DNA of 64,000 nt. Origin: Qipengyuania algicida (lineage in GTDB: Bacteria > Pseudomonadota > Alphaproteobacteria > Sphingomonadales > Sphingomonadaceae). The notes under the pieces were generated by a model. That model searched no databases, had not been told where the DNA came from, and saw nothing but the letters and a program-made list of their open reading frames with translations. The position numbers were made by a program, and so were the translations under genes. The DNA lies in assembly GCF_009828025.1 (NCBI RefSeq), contig NZ_WTYA01000001.1, forward strand, positions 421,174 to 485,173. Reading direction: 5' to 3'. Shown one piece after another: positions 52,067 through 60,173 of the stretch; position 1 is the first letter of the stretch, and each line of letters starts with the position of its first letter.

Positions 52067-53905
52067 CTAACCGGGTAATTCCAGCGGGCGCACTTCCGAC
52101 AATTGCCGCCACTGGTCGACTTCCGCCAGCATGATTTCGGTCAGTCGCTTGAGCCGCCTGGAGAGTCCGCGATAGTCACGCGGGTCGCGCTCGATCGCAT
52201 TGGCCAGCCGCTCAAGACGCCAGTGAATGGCGCGTGATCTTTCCGCCGACCCCGCGAAATCGCCTTGCATCCTGATGCCGTACAACGCGCCGCCAATCGC
52301 CGGCAGCAACGCGGTGAGGAACGTCACCAATTCGGTCACATCGACGCCAAAAATCCCGACATGCGGGCCGACCGTGAACTTGGCGAGCAGCCACGCCAGA
52401 CAGGCCCCGATTGTCCCGATGAACAGCCATTCGCCGAGATGCCGGATGCGGTGATCCATCTTATCCATCCGCGCGGCGTTGCTGCGATGATAGCCAATCT
52501 GGTCGCCAATCAACGCCAATGTGTGCCCGCGTACCCTGGCGGCATGACTGCGGTCGATCTTGCCGTCGAACATCCCCAGTTCGCGCGCTGTCGCCCTTGC
52601 ATACCATCCTGCCACCCCGCCCGATTGCGGCTCGTGGGTGCGCAGCAACGTGAGGTCTCCGAGAGCTGCCGACAATGGCTGGACCCGGAGCAGTTCGGTA
52701 AGATGGCGACAATCGATCCAGCGACGGTGCCACGCCGACTGCGTGGCTTTGCGGGTGCGCATGATGATCAGTGAAATCGTCATGAGTTCGGCAAGGATAA
52801 ACAGCACTTTGAACGGCGGCGCCAAGACTCCGGCCAGCGCGAAAGCCACGGCGAGCGCGGCGAGCGTAAAATTGGCGACGTAACCGCCGCGATAGAGCCC
52901 CGCAAAGCGATTGGCGGCAAGATCTGCAGCAGCAAACCGCGGCAGCAGTCGTGAGCTTGCCGCCTCGGCGCTTTTCGAATGCCCATCGAAGCAGGACAGC
53001 ATCGGTTCCAGCTGGTCGGCCGATTGCTTCAGGCCATCACGACGAAATGCCGCTTTCCAGCCCCGCGCTCCCGTGAGCCACAGCAATAGCGGATAGGCCA
53101 TTGATCGGCCCCATTTGCCATCGACCGCTTTTTCCAGATCCGCGATCAATTCGCGCGCGCCCGGCGGCGGGGCCAGCAAGGTCGCGACCATATCAGCCAG
53201 CGAATTTGCCGCATCGCTGCGCGCTACAGTGTCAAGCGTAGGCGCGTCATGGGATTCGGAATCCGATGAATTCCACAGCAGTGACGGCTCGCTCTCACCA
53301 TTGGCGTCGATCACCAGAACCGGCACACCGCTGGCCACGGCATCGGCGATAATTTCCGGCGTACCGCCGATACCCTGGGCAGGCTTGCCGTCCCATATCG
53401 CCAGCAACAGATCGCATTGCGCCATGTTGAGCAAACCGACAGCTCGGTAGGCTTCGCTGCGTTCGTAATCCTCTCCGGGTAAAGCCAACACCCGCGTCGC
53501 TTGGGCGACCAAGGATTCGAACTGTTCGTTTTCCTCGGGGTCGAAGTCCGCCTGGTAAGTAGATGGCGAGAACGGCAGGCTGGCGTCCAGTTGCGCACCC
53601 ACCTGGAGCGCCACCCGGGCCGTGATCGAATCCGATCCCGAAGCGAGCGGCGAAACCAATTCGATGCGGGGATCTTGGGAAGCATATAACGCGCCGTGCG
53701 TCCGATGGAGATCGCCGAGCAATATATTCAACTGGCCAAAGACGGCCGCCAGTTCGCGCTCGATCCGCGGAAATTGATCGACCTTCAGCCGCGGTGGCCG
53801 ATGACCCGTCACACCGATCCTGAGCCTGAGTTCAGGCCGGAGATCCCCTCGCGGGCCACTCGAATCTCGGTTACCCCCCATGGCAGGACGGGATAGGCCG
53901 AGCAC
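52067..53905 (-). CDS. SLOG-like nucleotide-binding protein with membrane region
   Basis: A 612-residue protein. Residues about 25-215 look like a SLOG/LOG Rossmann-type domain: LRLRIGVTGHRPPRLKVDQF, ELVSPLASGSDSITARVALQ, LLLAIWDGKPAQGIGGTPEI with the GGTxE ligand-loop pattern, and GVPVLVIDANGE. Residues 335-540 have four hydrophobic helices in two pairs (ANFTLAALAVAFALAGVL, LFILAELMTISLIIM; WLFIGTIGACLAWLLA, ELVTFLTALLPAIGGALYGI), separated by about 120 residues, recalling SLATT-type membrane effectors. Its neighbour is a TIR protein; SLOG domains bind TIR-made ADP-ribose signals in Thoeris immunity, which suggests a sensor-effector role. No experimental relative is recognised. Confidence 0.65.
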   Translation of the reverse strand: MLGLSRPAMGGNRDSSGPRGDLRPELRLRIGVTGHRPPRLKVDQFPRIERELAAVFGQLNILLGDLHRTHGALYASQDPRIELVSPLASGSDSITARVALQVGAQLDASLPFSPSTYQADFDPEENEQFESLVAQATRVLALPGEDYERSEAYRAVGLLNMAQCDLLLAIWDGKPAQGIGGTPEIIADAVASGVPVLVIDANGESEPSLLWNSSDSESHDAPTLDTVARSDAANSLADMVATLLAPPPGARELIADLEKAVDGKWGRSMAYPLLLWLTGARGWKAAFRRDGLKQSADQLEPMLSCFDGHSKSAEAASSRLLPRFAAADLAANRFAGLYRGGYVANFTLAALAVAFALAGVLAPPFKVLFILAELMTISLIIMRTRKATQSAWHRRWIDCRHLTELLRVQPLSAALGDLTLLRTHEPQSGGVAGWYARATARELGMFDGKIDRSHAARVRGHTLALIGDQIGYHRSNAARMDKMDHRIRHLGEWLFIGTIGACLAWLLAKFTVGPHVGIFGVDVTELVTFLTALLPAIGGALYGIRMQGDFAGSAERSRAIHWRLERLANAIERDPRDYRGLSRRLKRLTEIMLAEVDQWRQLSEVRPLELPG

Positions 53906-54139
53906 GGTTCCGCATCAATACTTACAGTGAGATATTAATATTCTGCGCCGGATCGAGCGATCCTTTCCCCAGCAAAACCCCACTTTCGGCTCAATCAAGC
54001 GCCATCCAACACTGTCTCATTTTGATACATTATGCCGCCAATCATTAAGAATTCTGTTCGCACATGCCGGTTTCTGGTATTGCCGAAGCGAGTCGAGCGC
54101 CGTCCTTATGTGCGCCCGACAAAATCGATAGGGGGTTTT

Positions 54140-54745
54140 ATGGCGCGCCACACGTATGTCGCAATCGCTGCCACGGCTGCGCTTGCCAGCGGAGGAAGCG
54201 CCCACGCTTCCGCCCTGTTAGGCTCGACCGTTACCGGCTCTATCACAGGCAGCACTGACTATGTCGTCACCGCGCAGTTCCCCGCGTCGGCCACGGTCGG
54301 CCCCGGCACCGAGTTCACCGGCGGCATCAGCGACACACCTTTCAGCAATTCTTTCGACATCACGGCGAACTTCACCGAGGACGCGCTGATCATTGCCTTC
54401 AGTTCGCCCAAGGCGTTTGCCAATGTAAGCGGAACCTCGCCTTTTACCCTGAACTTCGGTTCAGCCAGCGGGTATTTCGGCGGAATCGGCGCAATCACGC
54501 AAATCAGCTGCGTTCCGGTCTATGGTTGCGGTCGCTCTAAGATCGCAGTCACGGGTGACGCGAAAGCCATCAACATCGACGTATCGGCAATTTTTGCCGG
54601 TGACAGCTTCCAGATCGCGCTGTCGCCTCCGGCCGTTCCCGAACCGGCGACATGGGCGCTGATGATTATCGGCTTCGGCGCCATCGGAGCCGCAATGCGC
54701 AAAAGGCACCCGGCTCACGCAACAATGGCGCTCGATCCAAGCTAA
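54140..54745 (+). CDS. Secreted PEPxxWA-CTERM protein
   Basis: A 201-residue exported protein. The ATG at 54140 is preceded by AGGGGG and starts a signal peptide (YVAIAATAALASGGSAHASA). The body is a small beta-rich domain with one cysteine pair (CVPVYGC). The end is VPEPATWALMIIGFGAIGAA followed by RKRHPAH. The sorting motif is nearly the same as in the protein at 19395-20048. An earlier in-frame ATG at 54032 adds 36 residues that hide the signal peptide. Confidence 0.87.
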   Translation: MARHTYVAIAATAALASGGSAHASALLGSTVTGSITGSTDYVVTAQFPASATVGPGTEFTGGISDTPFSNSFDITANFTEDALIIAFSSPKAFANVSGTSPFTLNFGSASGYFGGIGAITQISCVPVYGCGRSKIAVTGDAKAINIDVSAIFAGDSFQIALSPPAVPEPATWALMIIGFGAIGAAMRKRHPAHATMALDPS

Positions 54746-55136
54746 AGTCGAAGGCCTTATTCGAAGCGCGCACAAGTCTGGCCGCAGTGATAAAGCTCGA
54801 CGATCACAATGGATCGTCTGGCGGAGCGGGTGGACGCCAATTCATACTGTAAATATGGCATTTAATTTGCAATTTTACAAATTGCCATAGCTTCTGCCGT
54901 AAACGTTAAAGCGGTCTGCCGTGAATTCATGCGAACGAAGGTCATCGGTTGCCCAATAACAAGAGTGTCACGGGATACCGGGCTTGTCGCTATCGAACTA
55001 GACTCAACATCCAGTTGGTTCGGATGCCTATTCAAAGCGCGTAGGGTATCGGCGCCGCATCTCTGGGCTATCCCGAAATCCAATTCCGTAAACCGAGTTG
55101 TGGGCCAAGGTTGGCTCTATGAATCGGAGAAATATT
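54746..55136. other. Intergenic, AT-richer stretch with a hairpin
   Basis: I see no gene here. An imperfect hairpin with 7-base outer arms TATGGCA (54854-54860) and TGCCATA (54883-54889) encloses an inner ATTTG/CAAAT match; it could end transcription of the PEPxxWA gene. The GC content falls from here on compared with the flagellar region, as expected near a border of acquired DNA. Confidence 0.45.
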
Positions 55137-55643
55137 ATGGATTTGGTAGATACTCCTGAAGTCGGGAAATTTTCCTTCTCGTACCAAGGCACGCTTAATG
55201 CTGGGACACCGCCAGGGTTATTTGAAAGCTTTGAAGGTGATCGCTATGTTGTGGTCCATGCGTGTAATGGCAGACTAGCGATCGTGCTAAGTCACCAAAG
55301 GCTGCACAGCTTAACGATCCTTCGGCTGGGTCCCGATAAGCTTGCGAGCGGAAATGGCTTAGGATCTGGTGAGATCGAATTTCTCAACGAGGCACCCAAT
55401 AACGTCTATAACCTTGGAACTATCTTGGTTGAAGATGATGGATTTATCTCGCTGCGCGCTCGCTACGAAGGGACAGAAGTCGAATGGACTATGTTCGCAG
55501 CCACCGAGGACCACGTTCCACATGGTAGTTACGATGGTTGGCGGATTAGCAAGTGGGGCTCTGTGTTTTTTGAGCAAACGCCGCCCAAAGCAGTTATAAA
55601 ACCCCCTTACTGCCTCAGCCCTCTATTCGACCAAGATTCATAG
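55137..55643 (+). CDS. Orphan protein, unknown function
   Basis: A 168-residue protein of no family I recognise. The ATG at 55137 is chosen because GGAGA lies 6 bases before it; earlier in-frame starts at 55119 and 55098 have no such site. It seems soluble, beta-rich and tryptophan/glycine-containing (WTMFAATEDHVPHGSYDGWR), with no signal peptide or membrane helix. Codon use is AT-richer than in the flagellar genes, pointing to recent transfer. It is flanked by a hairpin and a broken tRNA. Confidence 0.55.
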   Translation: MDLVDTPEVGKFSFSYQGTLNAGTPPGLFESFEGDRYVVVHACNGRLAIVLSHQRLHSLTILRLGPDKLASGNGLGSGEIEFLNEAPNNVYNLGTILVEDDGFISLRARYEGTEVEWTMFAATEDHVPHGSYDGWRISKWGSVFFEQTPPKAVIKPPYCLSPLFDQDS

Positions 55644-55651
55644 CAATGTGG

Positions 55652-55684
55652 GGTCGGTCGGATCAGTATTAGGTCCGACCGACC
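55652..55684 (+). terminator. Terminator after the orphan gene
   Basis: Perfect 11-base inverted repeat GGTCGGTCGGA (55652-55662) and TCCGACCGACC (55674-55684) with an 11-base loop, starting 9 bases after the stop codon. The trailing T run is short (AGTTTCC). Confidence 0.75.
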
Positions 55685-55747
55685 AGTTTCCTGTTACGAA
55701 GGCCGGTGCGCTTCCTATATTTTTTGATAAGCAAATCTCAGCGAATA

Positions 55748-55791
55748 CTCTTAATCAGCGGGTCCTAGGTTCGAGCCCTAGGCGTCCACCA
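55748..55791 (+). other. 3' half of a tRNA-Lys(CTT) gene (likely integration scar)
   Basis: From 55748 the bases read as a tRNA from the anticodon loop onward: CTCTTAA (anticodon CTT), stem strand TCAGC, variable GGGTC, T-arm CTAGG-TTCGAGC-CCTAG with five pairs, acceptor strand GCGTCC, then ACCA. The 5' half is absent: the bases before the loop (GAATA) do not pair with TCAGC, and there is no D-arm. The acceptor strand is one base short. Such 3' fragments arise when an element integrates into a tRNA gene. No integrase gene is visible in the window. Confidence 0.75.
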
Positions 55792-56082
55792 TTCCTTCAA
55801 TGACTTACAGATGATCGAGGAGTGCGCTGTCCTGCGTGGGTCTCATTGGGGTCACAGATTGGCGCGACCATATGCATGACAGCTTTGCGCCTTAATCCCG
55901 GCCAATCGGGCAAACGCTACGTTGCGCCAAAGGCTGGCGCTTATTACGACCTGAGTTGCTGACCCCGGCCATTGCGCCAGTCCGGTTTCGATTGATATAC
56001 GAGCGACCCTATCCAACTTAGAGTGGGAGTGGATAGCCGAATGCAACAACCGGTTGCCTGCGGATGACAGAAACGGGGATCG
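55792..56082. other. Intergenic leader before the methylase operon
   Basis: I see no gene in these 291 bases. They must contain the promoter of the four-gene operon that starts at 56083, but I cannot pick out convincing -35 and -10 boxes. Confidence 0.4.
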
Positions 56083-57372
56083 ATGGTTGGAATAGCTCCG
56101 ACATTTGAGGAATTCGTTGGTAGGGCGGAACGTTCGATTTTCGGCGAGTGTGATCTCGTGGGCCGCAGTTTGGATACCGAGCCACTCTTGAACGGAGTGC
56201 CTTACAAGGTCCACCGGCAGAGTTTCGACATCGAACGCCGGCGGGCATTGGGAACCTTTTTCACCGGCAGCGCAAATGCCCGCTTTCTAGCCCGGCAGCT
56301 GCATGCTGTGCTGCCCGCAAACAGCCTCGTGATGGACCCGACCTGCGGTATGGGTGACCTGCTCCTTGCTTATGCGGAGGCAATCCCCATCGAGAACACC
56401 CTCAATGCCACACTTGAAGCATGGGCGAAGCAGTTGGCAGGTCTCGACCTCGATACTGACCTCGTGCGCCTTACCAAAGCGCGACTAGTTCTCCAGGCGC
56501 GACTCAGAGGTGGTTTCACCGACGAACTCAAAGATATCGATGGCATCCTTCCAGGCATCCGCACTGGCGACATGATGGCATCTGGTAATGCGCTCGGCGA
56601 ACCTGACGGATTCCTGTTTAACCCACCATTCGGGGTGGTGAAGGAGGTGCACGACTGCGTCTGGTCTACTGGATCGGTTAATGCAGCGGCACTTTTCCTT
56701 GCGGAGCTTGTAGCGAAAAAGAAGCCGAGCGCACCAGTATCCGCGATCCTTCCGGAAGTCCTGAGAAGCGGCTCAAGATACGAGGCCTTTCGCGCCCATC
56801 TTGAAGGCTGGGGTCTTGGGGGTGGCTATCATTTGCTCGGCCGGTTCGATGTTTGGACCGACGTCGATGTATTCGCGACGTTGGTCGAGCGAGCCCAGAA
56901 ACGACGCATCTGGGACATGGGATCGCAACCGTACGACGGGAAGTGTGTCGGTCATTTCTTCCGGGTCCACGTCGGCGCTGTGGTTCCGCATCGCCATGAA
57001 TGTAAGGGGCCTTGGCGCCGCTACATCTGCGCCAAGACCACGCCGCGGTGGTCCGAAGGATACGAGCCGAAAGCCAGCCGCCGCTTTGCAGGCACCTCTT
57101 TTAAGCCGCCATTCGTAGTCGTACGCCGCACGTCCAGTCCCAGCGATACGAACCGTGCTGTCGCTACCGTGATCCTCGGAGCGCGCGATGTAGCAGTCGA
57201 AAACCACCTGCTTGTTCTCATTCCCGAAGACGGTTCGCTCGATCGATGCAGGGACCTAGTCCGCGTCCTCGGTAAAAAGGCAACCGACGACTATCTTAAT
57301 GCAAGCATAAGGTGCCGCCATCTCACAACAGGCATTGTGGCCCGTATACCCTGGACTGAGACCGATGACTGA
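56083..57372 (+). CDS. N6-adenine DNA methylase
   Basis: A 429-residue amino-methyltransferase of the HsdM/N-6 class. SAM-binding motif I is in VMDPTCGMGDLLLAYAEAIP (about residues 87-106) and the catalytic motif IV is FNPPFGVVKEV (about 184). The order motif I then IV and the LDLDTDLVRLTKARLVLQ helix fit the gamma-type N6 enzymes. No target-recognition subunit (HsdS) or restriction subunit is adjacent. Instead the stop overlaps the start of a double-GHKL ATPase gene by 8 bases. It may mark self DNA for the system or modify DNA as part of the response; both are inference. It is the first gene of the operon. Confidence 0.85.
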   Translation: MVGIAPTFEEFVGRAERSIFGECDLVGRSLDTEPLLNGVPYKVHRQSFDIERRRALGTFFTGSANARFLARQLHAVLPANSLVMDPTCGMGDLLLAYAEAIPIENTLNATLEAWAKQLAGLDLDTDLVRLTKARLVLQARLRGGFTDELKDIDGILPGIRTGDMMASGNALGEPDGFLFNPPFGVVKEVHDCVWSTGSVNAAALFLAELVAKKKPSAPVSAILPEVLRSGSRYEAFRAHLEGWGLGGGYHLLGRFDVWTDVDVFATLVERAQKRRIWDMGSQPYDGKCVGHFFRVHVGAVVPHRHECKGPWRRYICAKTTPRWSEGYEPKASRRFAGTSFKPPFVVVRRTSSPSDTNRAVATVILGARDVAVENHLLVLIPEDGSLDRCRDLVRVLGKKATDDYLNASIRCRHLTTGIVARIPWTETDD

Positions 57373-59461
57373 CCATCTCAAGTTCTCGCCGGATATCTTG
57401 CGCAGGCTCGGTGAAGAGCTCGTACCCGCCATTGACCAAGGCATCGTCGAACTGGTCAAGAATGCCTATGATGCCGATGCGACGACCTGCGAGATCGCAC
57501 TCGTGGGCCTGGCATCGGGCAAAGGCAGCATCTCGATACTGGACAACGGCACCGGGATGACCGGGAAACAAATCCGCAGGGGTTGGCTGGTTATAGGCCG
57601 GTCCGAAAAGAATAAGAATTCACTAACTCCAAAGTACAATCGCGTGCCTGTTGGCGACAAAGGGCTGGGGCGGCTCGCTGCCTTGCGCCTCGGAGACCGG
57701 GTGACTCTCACGACCAGGCCCGCTGCGGAACCGGGCAAGCAGTATTCGCTCGTACTCGACTGGCTACAATACGAAAATGCAGAACTGGTCGAGGATGTGG
57801 AGCTGGCCATCAAGGAGGCCGATACTGACCGTCCGCAAGGAACCGAGATTCGCATCGAGAACATCGGTGACCGGGTCTCCCGCGGCACAGTGTCCAAGCT
57901 CGCCCGCAGCCTCTTGTTGTTGTCCGACCCGTTCGCAAGGTTTGGGGAACAGCTGGAAGAAAACAAGCCAAAGCGGAATAGCAGCGAGTCCGATAGCGAT
58001 CCCGGTTTCTCGGCTAGCCTGCTCACTGAGGAATTCAACGACCTGCAGGCAAAGGTCAGTCAGTCGTACTTCAACGATGCTGAATACCGCATCCAAGCCG
58101 AGGTCGACGATAAGGGTAGCGCAGTCTTCCGCATTCTCGACTGGAAAGGCGATGTCCTGCACCAAGCCCCTGCCGACGAGGCCTTCGATGCGCCACCGTT
58201 CACCTTCGACCTGTGGGCGTATATATTGAATAGCGAAAGCTTCTCGACCCGGACATCAACCGTGTCCGAGGTCAGAAACTGGCTCAGCGAACTGGGCGGC
58301 GTACATGTCTATGAGGATGGCATCCGAGTGCCCCCATACGGCGGGGCAGACAACGATTGGCTAGAACTCAATTTGCGCCGCGCACGCAGTCCGGAAGGAC
58401 GCCCTTCGACGAACACCTCGGTTGGGCGAGTCAAGGTAACTAACATCGGCGGTTCGCTTGTCCAGAAGACCGACCGTATCGGCTACGTCGAGAATTTCGC
58501 GTTTACCGAGCTCAAGCGTGCCTGCGTGGAGGCTCTGAATTGGGCCGCCCGCATCTTGCTTAAGGAGCGCGACCGAAAGCGAGAGGCAGAGAAGCAAAGC
58601 AAGAAGGAAAAGGCCGAGAAGGCGACGAAAAACCTCGAGCGTGTGCTGAATAGGACTGTCAAGCCGACAGAGCGTAGGAGGGTGGACAGCGCGATCCGCA
58701 GCTACGTTGAGCAGACCGAAAAGGAAGCGGATTCGCTGCGTGAGGAGCTCGAACTCTACCGGTCACTTGCAACTGCAGGCATGACCTCAGCAGTGTTTGC
58801 CCACGAGATCGGCCGACCACTCAAATTGATAGACAGCGGTATCAAAGGGTTGATGAGGCTCATACCGGCCGAACAGCAGGACGCAGCAGGCAAGCGCGTG
58901 GAAAGGATCCAGACTTCGAGGGACCGGCTTAGTTCCTTCGTGAGCATTCCGCTTCGCCTCTTGAGCAAGAGCAAACGACGCACGGGCAAGGTCGATATTA
59001 ATGCGGCAATTGGCAGCTTGGTTACGATGCTCGAGCCGGTGTCGGCTTATTATGAAACGGTGATCGAGTTCGTACCGAGCGAAGACGGGCTGTTCTTTAA
59101 TGGCACCGAAGCTCTTCTCGACGGGATCTTGCTCAACCTAGTGCTTAATTCCTTCAATGCCTTCCAGCGCGAGAGTTTCGAACAAGAGAAGCGCCGGATT
59201 AAGATAGAGACCTGGAGCGATACCACCAGTATTGTCATCAGGGTCGAGGACAATGCCGGGGGTATCGATGGTGTCGGCATCGAGGACATCTGGCTCCCTG
59301 GCGTTACCACAGTCGCCGACGGCACAGGGTTCGGGCTGACGATCGTCAGGGACTCGATCAAAGACCTTAACGGCACTATTCATGCCGATGCGCTGAGCGA
59401 TTTCGGCGGCGCGCGGTTCACAATCTCCCTCCGACCTATGAGAGAGCTGTTTGCGAAGTAG
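57365..59461 (+). CDS. Double-GHKL ATPase: MORC/Hsp90-like module fused to a histidine kinase module
   Basis: The start at 57365 gives 698 residues. Residues about 8-130 form a MORC/MutL/Hsp90-like ATPase: GIVELVKNAYDADATTCEIA, ISILDNGTGMTGKQI, VGDKGLGRLAALRLGD. A middle region of about 270 residues is unassigned. A lysine/glutamate coiled coil lies near residues 405-430 and a second coil near 445-470. Then comes a dimerisation-like helix with a candidate phospho-His in AVFAHEIGRPLKLI (about 480), and a kinase-type ATPase: LLNLVLNSFNAFQ (N box), VEDNAGGIDG (G1), GTGFGLTIVRDSI (G2). The next gene encodes a receiver, so phosphotransfer is likely. The first ATPase probably senses a trigger by clamping. 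Confidence 0.85.
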   Translation: MTDHLKFSPDILRRLGEELVPAIDQGIVELVKNAYDADATTCEIALVGLASGKGSISILDNGTGMTGKQIRRGWLVIGRSEKNKNSLTPKYNRVPVGDKGLGRLAALRLGDRVTLTTRPAAEPGKQYSLVLDWLQYENAELVEDVELAIKEADTDRPQGTEIRIENIGDRVSRGTVSKLARSLLLLSDPFARFGEQLEENKPKRNSSESDSDPGFSASLLTEEFNDLQAKVSQSYFNDAEYRIQAEVDDKGSAVFRILDWKGDVLHQAPADEAFDAPPFTFDLWAYILNSESFSTRTSTVSEVRNWLSELGGVHVYEDGIRVPPYGGADNDWLELNLRRARSPEGRPSTNTSVGRVKVTNIGGSLVQKTDRIGYVENFAFTELKRACVEALNWAARILLKERDRKREAEKQSKKEKAEKATKNLERVLNRTVKPTERRRVDSAIRSYVEQTEKEADSLREELELYRSLATAGMTSAVFAHEIGRPLKLIDSGIKGLMRLIPAEQQDAAGKRVERIQTSRDRLSSFVSIPLRLLSKSKRRTGKVDINAAIGSLVTMLEPVSAYYETVIEFVPSEDGLFFNGTEALLDGILLNLVLNSFNAFQRESFEQEKRRIKIETWSDTTSIVIRVEDNAGGIDGVGIEDIWLPGVTTVADGTGFGLTIVRDSIKDLNGTIHADALSDFGGARFTISLRPMRELFAK

Positions 59462-59462
59462 G

Positions 59463-60173
59463 ATGCTGGAAGCCATGGAACTAGCGGGCGTCGAACCTCC
59501 ACCTTCGGTTACAATCATCGACGACGATCCCGAGGACCGCGAAGACCTTATGGACTTGCTCCGCGACCACGGCATCGAGCCAAGGCCGGTGAATGATCGC
59601 TACGGCCAAGACATCGACCGGCTAGTCGCCGATATCCTCGCAATCGGTAGCTCGTTCGTTATTTGTGATTACCGTCTCCAGCCGAAGAACTTCGCCTCAT
59701 TTAGCGGCTCTAAGGTCGTAAGGCGGCTTGGCATGTCGAAACAGCCGGCAATGCTGTTGACGATGTACCAATCCAACAACCGCCTTGAACTCCGCCAGGA
59801 ACGGGCGGACATGCCGGTTGTCGTCAGCAGGCGTGATTTCGAGGTCGAGAGGCTTGGCGACTATGCCGAGATTTGCAGAAGGGAATTCTCTGACAATCCG
59901 ATCGACCAGCGACGCCCACATCGCTCGCTCATCGCGATCAGGGACATCAGAAACAATCACGGCCCCACCGAACTTGATGTCGTCATTCCTAACTGGCGAC
60001 CCGACGAATCTATTATTCTTCCGGAACTATGCTTGGCGCCTGGGGTAACCACTGGGCTTGAGGTTGGCGATTACCTGCTTGGCGATGTGAATGTCGGAGC
60101 TGAAGACGAGGACGATTTATTCTTTCGAAACGTCAACGAGGTCATCAAAGCCTGCGAGATCTCCGATCTATGA
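59463..60173 (+). CDS. Receiver-domain protein with unknown C-terminal domain
   Basis: A 236-residue protein starting at the ATG one base after the kinase stop. Residues about 12-125 are a receiver-like domain: SVTIIDDDPEDREDLMDLLR (acidic cluster), FVICDYRLQPKNF (phosphoacceptor Asp), AMLLTMYQS (Thr); the usual lysine seems replaced by arginine in VVVSRRDF. Residues 150-236 are a small domain with LCLAPGVTTGLEVGDYLLGD and EDEDDLFFRNVNEVI that is not a DNA-binding fold I recognise. It is the probable phosphate acceptor of the preceding kinase and overlaps the MBL gene by 4 bases (ATGA). Confidence 0.78.
   Translation: MLEAMELAGVEPPPSVTIIDDDPEDREDLMDLLRDHGIEPRPVNDRYGQDIDRLVADILAIGSSFVICDYRLQPKNFASFSGSKVVRRLGMSKQPAMLLTMYQSNNRLELRQERADMPVVVSRRDFEVERLGDYAEICRREFSDNPIDQRRPHRSLIAIRDIRNNHGPTELDVVIPNWRPDESIILPELCLAPGVTTGLEVGDYLLGDVNVGAEDEDDLFFRNVNEVIKACEISDL

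Noticed and set aside
50189..53905. Calling the TIR/SLOG pair Thoeris
   Set aside because: There is no SIR2 domain or macro domain, and the TPR-TIR plus four-helix layout does not match the described types. Only a likeness is claimed.
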